Positions 59,492 to 64,000 of a stretch of DNA of 64,000 nt are shown here, one piece after another; positions within the stretch are counted from its first letter, which is position 1, and each line of letters starts with the position of its first letter. The translations under genes and the position numbers were made by a program. Source of the DNA: Candidatus Thiodiazotropha endolucinida. Its GTDB lineage: Bacteria > Pseudomonadota > Gammaproteobacteria > Chromatiales > Chromatiaceae. Location of the stretch: NCBI RefSeq assembly GCF_001715975.1, contig NZ_MARB01000014.1, positions 62,001 through 126,000 on the forward strand, in the 5' to 3' direction. The notes under the pieces are model-generated. The model had not been told where the DNA came from. It ran no database searches and was given only the letters and a program-made list of their open reading frames with translations.

Positions 59492-62169
59492 AATTCCATT
59501 CGCAGTCCCGCACTGAGGGTATGGGCACTCCACTCGCTATGGGCGAGGATGGTGCCGAAATCGATAAAGCCGACCACCCCGTTCTGGAATTGGGCTGATG
59601 TACCAAAGCGCAGGCGCAGGTAATTCCGGTCTGGATCGTCAGTCTGAATCTCGATCCCCATGCCGGCCGGATCCTCGATGAAATGTGCCGTGATCACCTG
59701 AGAATCATCCTCGAACTCATGCAGCCAATCGAGCCTTGCATAAGGGATAAGGACGCCCCAGTCAGCGCTGTGCGTGTAGGAGACTTTGCCGCCCAGGTTG
59801 AGGGTCAGCCAACGTTGATCGGTATCCTCCACACGAGTCGCCCATCCACCACCGTCGGCTGTGGGATCGGAAACCTCCTCGGTAAACCCGTCGACATCGG
59901 ATTTGATGTACTCCAGATCGGCACGGGGTCCAAAGGACCAGGCGCCACGATTGAAATCGTAACCGGAACCGATGAACAGGCTGACAGTGTCACCGTCATA
60001 GTCCGCTTTGAGTTCCTGACTGACATCCGCCAGGCCGCCCAGGGTGTAGACGATACTCCGTTTCTGGTCGAAGTCATTTTTGCCGACGGTGGCGGAGAAA
60101 TCGACAAAATAGTTCTGCGGACTGTAATAGGTGCCGAACAGGCTCAGGCTGATTCCCTGGGTATCCAGTTCGCCGGCATCGTTCTCCAGTTCGGCTTCGG
60201 TGTCGATGAAACCTACCGCACCACCCAGAATAAACTGGTTGGTGATCCGGTAGTCCGCACCGATGGTAATACCGACGGTATCGAAATCGAGACCGGTTTC
60301 AAGATCGGTCTCATCCCGTTCGCCGGTAGAGATATCACCGGTCACGAAGACACCCAGTCTCGATGCCAGCAACTGATTATCGTCACTGGCGCCACCACCG
60401 CGACGCCCCGCGTCCTGGTATGCTTTTGCAATCATTTCAATGGGTAGATTCTGATCATCTATCTGCAGATCGAGTCCCTTGAACGAGAGGCCCCTGGCAC
60501 CGGTGCGCAGAGCGGAGATGCGTGTCCCCAGATTGCGTATCTGGGTTTCGCTGCCTTGGCGGGAGGTGGTATTGGCCTTAGTGGCTGTTTCCGGGCTTAC
60601 CTGAAACAGCGCTGTTTGGGTGTTGCTATCGCCATCGATTGCCGCACCGACGACAGCATTACAATCTTCCTGCAGTCTATCGCTGAGTCTGCCGCTGGGA
60701 CAGGCTTCGGCGATGACATCAATTAATGACAGAATATTCGGGTTGTCGCCACTGAAGGGTCTGAGAAGATCGGCAACCGGATTACTGCTGAGTGCGGTAT
60801 CGGCACTGCCCGACAGAACGATTCTTGATAAACCGTTACTGGTGTCGATATTCAAGGCACCGGTTGCGGCCCCAGTGGATTGCGGTGTAAATACAACCTG
60901 AATGTCACAGCTGCTGCCTGCCGTAATCTCGCTTCCGCAATTGTTGGTCTGAGTGAAATCGCCCTCGGTCGTGATGGAGTTGATCGTGAGTGGCGCACTG
61001 CCTTGATTCGTGACTGTCACAACCTGAGGTTGACTGGATGCATCAACCGTTCCGTCAGGAAAGGAGAGCTGTGTCTCGGATGTGACCAAGTCAGCGATAG
61101 TGGCAGCCACACTAAGGGCCACTGTACTGCTAACAGTGCGACCCGCGTCGGTTGCGGAGATATCGAGTGAGCCCGATACATCGCCTGCAGTAGTGGGTGA
61201 TGCCATCACCGAGACGGTGCAGCTCTGGTTGGCGGCAAGTGTGGTTGGGCAATCATTGGATTGGGTGAAGTCGCCGCTACTCGACACCGCCAGGTCCAGG
61301 AGCGATGAGTTGCCCGTATTTGTGATGGTGACAGTTTCTGCGCTGCTGGTGGTGTTTACCGGCGTATCGGGAAAGACGATGCTGTCGGAGGATGTGTCCA
61401 ATACACCACTTTGGGCGTTTGCCAACAGCGAGATGGACCGGGTGGTCGTACCCTGTATGGCGGTGCCACTTGCCGTCAATGTTCCGGTCTGTGACCCTAA
61501 GCCTGTGGCGGTGACACTGACCATGATGGTACAGCTGGTGCCGGCATTGAGGACTGTCGGACAGTCATTGGTTTGCGAGAAGGGCGCAGTTGCGGAGATT
61601 GTAGTGATATTGACTGCGTCATTGCCTGCATTGGAAAGTGGAACAGCTACAGGTTGGCTGGGTACTCCCAATGGCACAGCGCCCAGATCCACGGCATTGC
61701 CATCTATTGCCAGATCACCGATCAGTCCCGTGCCGCTGAGCAATACAGACGTGGTAAAAGGCAGGAATCCCATGCCGAGGACAATCGATCGGTCGTGGCC
61801 GTCAAAAGTCAATGCGCCGGCCAACGGACCGGAAATAGAAGGATTGAATCTGACGTCGACGGTACAGCTCGTCAATTCATCGAGAAGAGCTGGTAATAGA
61901 GGACAGTTGTTACTGACGATAGTGAAATCGCCAGTCGCAGTGATGGAGGTGAAGTCGATGGAGGACGTTGAATTATCGTTGTTGAACGTCACGGTCATTA
62001 CACCGCTGTTGGTGCCGACACCGACACCACCAAAGTCTATGCTTGCGGGTGATACACTGAATATTGCGAAAGCGTTCATAGAATACAGCAGTAAAAGAAG
62101 TACTGAGCTGTATCTCAACAGAGTGACAAAAAGCTTACGCCCTGGCGCGTTTTTACCACAATCAGACAT
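59488..62169 (-). CDS. Autotransporter with anchor-D-like (ASH-type) repeats
   Basis: 893 residues: signal peptide (LLRYSSVLLLLLYSMNAFA), four beta-sandwich repeats of about 85-100 residues (start residues roughly 33, 145, 255 and 360) and a C-terminal autotransporter beta-barrel (about 620-893) ending in SAGLRMEF. Each repeat holds a Cys pair in the pattern NxC/NDCP ... SCTV or SCDI (for example DFTQSNDCPTTLAANQSCTV), likely a disulfide. The central segment (about 450-615) contains a coiled-coil-like stretch SRQGSETQIRNLGTRISALR. The barrel should export the repeats to the cell surface. A caspase-like gene lies 55 bp upstream on the same strand. Confidence 0.86.
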   Translation of the reverse strand: MSDCGKNAPGRKLFVTLLRYSSVLLLLLYSMNAFAIFSVSPASIDFGGVGVGTNSGVMTVTFNNDNSTSSIDFTSITATGDFTIVSNNCPLLPALLDELTSCTVDVRFNPSISGPLAGALTFDGHDRSIVLGMGFLPFTTSVLLSGTGLIGDLAIDGNAVDLGAVPLGVPSQPVAVPLSNAGNDAVNITTISATAPFSQTNDCPTVLNAGTSCTIMVSVTATGLGSQTGTLTASGTAIQGTTTRSISLLANAQSGVLDTSSDSIVFPDTPVNTTSSAETVTITNTGNSSLLDLAVSSSGDFTQSNDCPTTLAANQSCTVSVMASPTTAGDVSGSLDISATDAGRTVSSTVALSVAATIADLVTSETQLSFPDGTVDASSQPQVVTVTNQGSAPLTINSITTEGDFTQTNNCGSEITAGSSCDIQVVFTPQSTGAATGALNIDTSNGLSRIVLSGSADTALSSNPVADLLRPFSGDNPNILSLIDVIAEACPSGRLSDRLQEDCNAVVGAAIDGDSNTQTALFQVSPETATKANTTSRQGSETQIRNLGTRISALRTGARGLSFKGLDLQIDDQNLPIEMIAKAYQDAGRRGGGASDDNQLLASRLGVFVTGDISTGERDETDLETGLDFDTVGITIGADYRITNQFILGGAVGFIDTEAELENDAGELDTQGISLSLFGTYYSPQNYFVDFSATVGKNDFDQKRSIVYTLGGLADVSQELKADYDGDTVSLFIGSGYDFNRGAWSFGPRADLEYIKSDVDGFTEEVSDPTADGGGWATRVEDTDQRWLTLNLGGKVSYTHSADWGVLIPYARLDWLHEFEDDSQVITAHFIEDPAGMGIEIQTDDPDRNYLRLRFGTSAQFQNGVVGFIDFGTILAHSEWSAHTLSAGLRMEF

Positions 62170-62224
62170 TTGATATCCTCCCCGGATTTTGTAAGTTCTT
62201 TATTGTTGTCAGCCTATAAGCTGA

Positions 62225-64000
62225 TCAACCTTGGGGTATGAAGAAAAATTCCCCTGCTTCATGTCCCCCATGCTTAATGGGTGCATACTCCGGAATCTGG
62301 TCGATGCCGAATCTCGAAGCTGTCTGCTGTACCTCTTTTGCCAAATTTCGAAATAACTTATAAGCCTCGAGTATAGAATCATTCTCAGCCAGTGTTCTAA
62401 GAAAAGACTTGGCGAATACCGAGTGTTGACCGCCACCCTGGTCGAGTACAGGTTTGAGACCCCCTGATGTCAATACAGTGCGAGACCGGGTTTTCGCCAT
62501 CACTCTAAGCCATTTGGTCTTGACCTCATCGGACATCCCAGACTCCAATCGTGCCATGGATGAGCGAGTAAGGGAACCAGAATAACAGGAGTCGGCAACC
62601 ACGAGAATATGCTTTGCCGACATTGCGTTGAGAATATCGGTGATTGCGATATTCGAGATCCAGTTGGTTGTACTGTTGGGTTCTGCATCCACGGGCAACC
62701 AGTAGCCGCGCAGATTCACTCTGTCCAGTTCACCGTGTCCTGCATAATAGATAAGCAGATTATCATTTTCTGTCAGGGTCTCACGCAATTGATTGAGTGC
62801 CGAGAGCATGTCATAACGCGTGGCGTCTATCAGTGTTGTTGTCTGGAATCCATATTTTGTACGTAGTAATTCCGCGGTCTCCCTTGCATCGACACTGGCA
62901 CTGAGGAGATTGGGAAAGTCATTGTACTGATTGTTTCCGATGATCAGCGCATGATAATTACCGAAATCAACCTGTCCGGCGATCCGTCGGGTGGTGCTGC
63001 GGGAGTCACTGCTTGTATTCAGCTGCTCCTCTGCACTACTGGCATAACGCAACTTGGGTATGAGCAGAAACTCGAGGCTGGTATGTTGTCCCTTTTTATC
63101 CACAGCAACCATTTTTACCGGGGTCTGTTCATCCTCCACTCTGACATTGGTTGAAAAGATACCCAGCTTATCGGGTGATTCGGTTTTGTCGTTCACGGTA
63201 AAAGAGAGCAGCCCGGCCGGTGCCACAACCCGTCCCGTTATTTGCCGCTCCTTTGCCGCCGAGCGTAAACGGACGCTTGGAATGCCACGGGTGAGGGCAA
63301 CCGGTGGATCGATGATTTCGATTGTCGGTCCGGATACCAGACTGGCCTGTTCATTGGCTCTCAGATCGGCTAACTGGGCCCTGTAACGCAACGCTTCCGC
63401 CTGATAACGGTCGATCTTGATCTGCTGTTGCTGAATCTGATCGAGAAAGTCCTGTTCGGACTTGCGCAGACGAATGACTTCCGCTTCCTTTCGTGCGGCA
63501 GCCGTCTTGGTGGCGACAAGCTCCTTTTGAGTCTTCCTTAGCAGTGACTGTTGACGAGCAAGGTCAGGGTTTACTTTTGCCAGTTGTGCCTGATCAGCGT
63601 CGAGTTGTCGCTCTGTCTCCCCAAGTTTTTGGCGTAACTCCGCAATCTGGCGCTCCTGCTTGGCGACATCACCCTGCAAGGCGGTTTGCTGATTGATCTT
63701 TTCCTGTTCCAGCACTTGCAGGCGCTGTTGGTATTTGGTCAGCTGTTCCCGGAGCTTTGCGACTGCCTGTCCCTGTTGTCCCATCGTACTTTCACGCTTC
63801 TCAAGGTCTTGCTGCAGGCGCACTACCGTCTGTTCAAGGGTGATGCTCTTGCTGGTTGTCTCATTCAATGTTTTTTGCGCCAGTTCCAGTTGCCGGCGTT
63901 GATCGGAAAGCACAGGCTGATTCTTCTCGATATCCGCAATTGCCCGATCGAGTTCAATCTGTGTCCGGTCAAGTTTCTGTTTCAATTGGCTGGCCTTGCC
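62225..64000 (-). CDS. Caspase-family (C14) protease with coiled-coil N-terminus, 5' end outside window
   Basis: At least 591 residues; the frame continues upstream past the window edge. Residues about 1-215 of the visible part form one long Gln/Glu/Leu-rich coiled coil. Residues 218-310 look like a beta-rich domain (ASLVSGPTIEIIDPPVALTR, LSFTVNDKTESPDKLG). The caspase-hemoglobinase domain starts at about 340: YHALIIGNNQYNDFPNL, catalytic His417 in LIYYAGHGELD and Cys467 in VVADSCYSGSL. The fold is a bacterial orthocaspase/metacaspase-like peptidase. It is likely co-transcribed with the autotransporter gene downstream. Confidence 0.87.
   Translation of the reverse strand, partial: GKASQLKQKLDRTQIELDRAIADIEKNQPVLSDQRRQLELAQKTLNETTSKSITLEQTVVRLQQDLEKRESTMGQQGQAVAKLREQLTKYQQRLQVLEQEKINQQTALQGDVAKQERQIAELRQKLGETERQLDADQAQLAKVNPDLARQQSLLRKTQKELVATKTAAARKEAEVIRLRKSEQDFLDQIQQQQIKIDRYQAEALRYRAQLADLRANEQASLVSGPTIEIIDPPVALTRGIPSVRLRSAAKERQITGRVVAPAGLLSFTVNDKTESPDKLGIFSTNVRVEDEQTPVKMVAVDKKGQHTSLEFLLIPKLRYASSAEEQLNTSSDSRSTTRRIAGQVDFGNYHALIIGNNQYNDFPNLLSASVDARETAELLRTKYGFQTTTLIDATRYDMLSALNQLRETLTENDNLLIYYAGHGELDRVNLRGYWLPVDAEPNSTTNWISNIAITDILNAMSAKHILVVADSCYSGSLTRSSMARLESGMSDEVKTKWLRVMAKTRSRTVLTSGGLKPVLDQGGGQHSVFAKSFLRTLAENDSILEAYKLFRNLAKEVQQTASRFGIDQIPEYAPIKHGGHEAGEFFFIPQG

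Noticed and set aside
61082-62173. Open frame of 363 codons on the plus strand opposite the autotransporter
   Set aside because: The minus-strand frame has a signal peptide, repeats and a barrel. The plus-strand frame is a low-complexity Val/Thr/Ser/Pro mirror of the repeats.

Overview
The window reads as chromosomal DNA of a free-living or symbiotic gammaproteobacterium. The evidence is the (era)-recO-pdxJ, cysM-rlmD and nagZ-hpt-MTI phosphorylase neighbourhoods, the PA2778/PA2779-type pair and a Pseudomonas HSI-I-like type VI secretion system (T6SS). The overall flavour (moderate GC, many sensory and secretion genes, TSUP exporter, orphan caspase, autotransporter with anchor-D repeats) resembles sulfur-oxidising Chromatiales-type bacteria such as Sedimenticola or Ca. 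Thiodiazotropha. That placement is inference; no rRNA or tRNA gene was seen.

Layout. 0-6.5 kb: housekeeping (recO 3' part, pdxJ, DUF389 membrane protein, spermidine-synthase-like protein, CBS protein, cysM, rlmD). 6.6-10.8 kb: CYTH protein, then a tight operon with an oligopeptide-type binding lipoprotein, a YkuD-domain enzyme without signal peptide and two Dpp-type permeases but no ATPase; a peptidoglycan-peptide recycling role is proposed. 10.8-17.5 kb: FliL-like protein, nagZ, hpt, hemerythrin, a broken peroxiredoxin, MTI/MTA phosphorylase, Sel1-SH3 protein, a membrane-anchored histone-H1-like protein and tpx. 17.7-28.1 kb: an unknown protein, a transmembrane Ser/Thr kinase operon with a polysaccharide deacetylase and a TPR lipoprotein, FAH-family hydrolase, TSUP permease, a gene-poor stretch, the PA2778/PA2779 pair and a LysM-TPR lipoprotein.

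28.4-51.2 kb holds a complete T6SS on the minus strand. In transcription order it is: TssB-TssC fusion paralogue, tssA, tssB, tssC, hcp, tagJ, tssE, tssF, tssG, tssH, fha/tagH, tssJ, tssK, tssL (with OmpA domain), tssM, tagF, pppA. The cluster has the phosphatase, FHA protein and TagF of the threonine-phosphorylation pathway but no adjacent PpkA kinase; the kinase at 18.7 kb is a candidate partner. 51.6-57.8 kb is a plus-strand vgrG island: VgrG, PAAR protein with a C-terminal cysteine-peptidase-like domain, a secreted candidate immunity protein, an unknown protein, a DUF922-like HEQGH protein and a DUF2169 protein.

Two ~170-bp elements with matching 18-21-bp terminal inverted repeats and compensatory changes in their stems lie in direct orientation at 28.2 and 45.4 kb, bracketing most of the T6SS structural operon. 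A 27-bp perfect palindrome follows hcp. 58.2-64 kb: GNAT, YkgJ-type cysteine-cluster protein, an autotransporter with four anchor-D-like repeats, and the 3' part of a coiled-coil caspase-like protease gene that probably shares an operon with the autotransporter.
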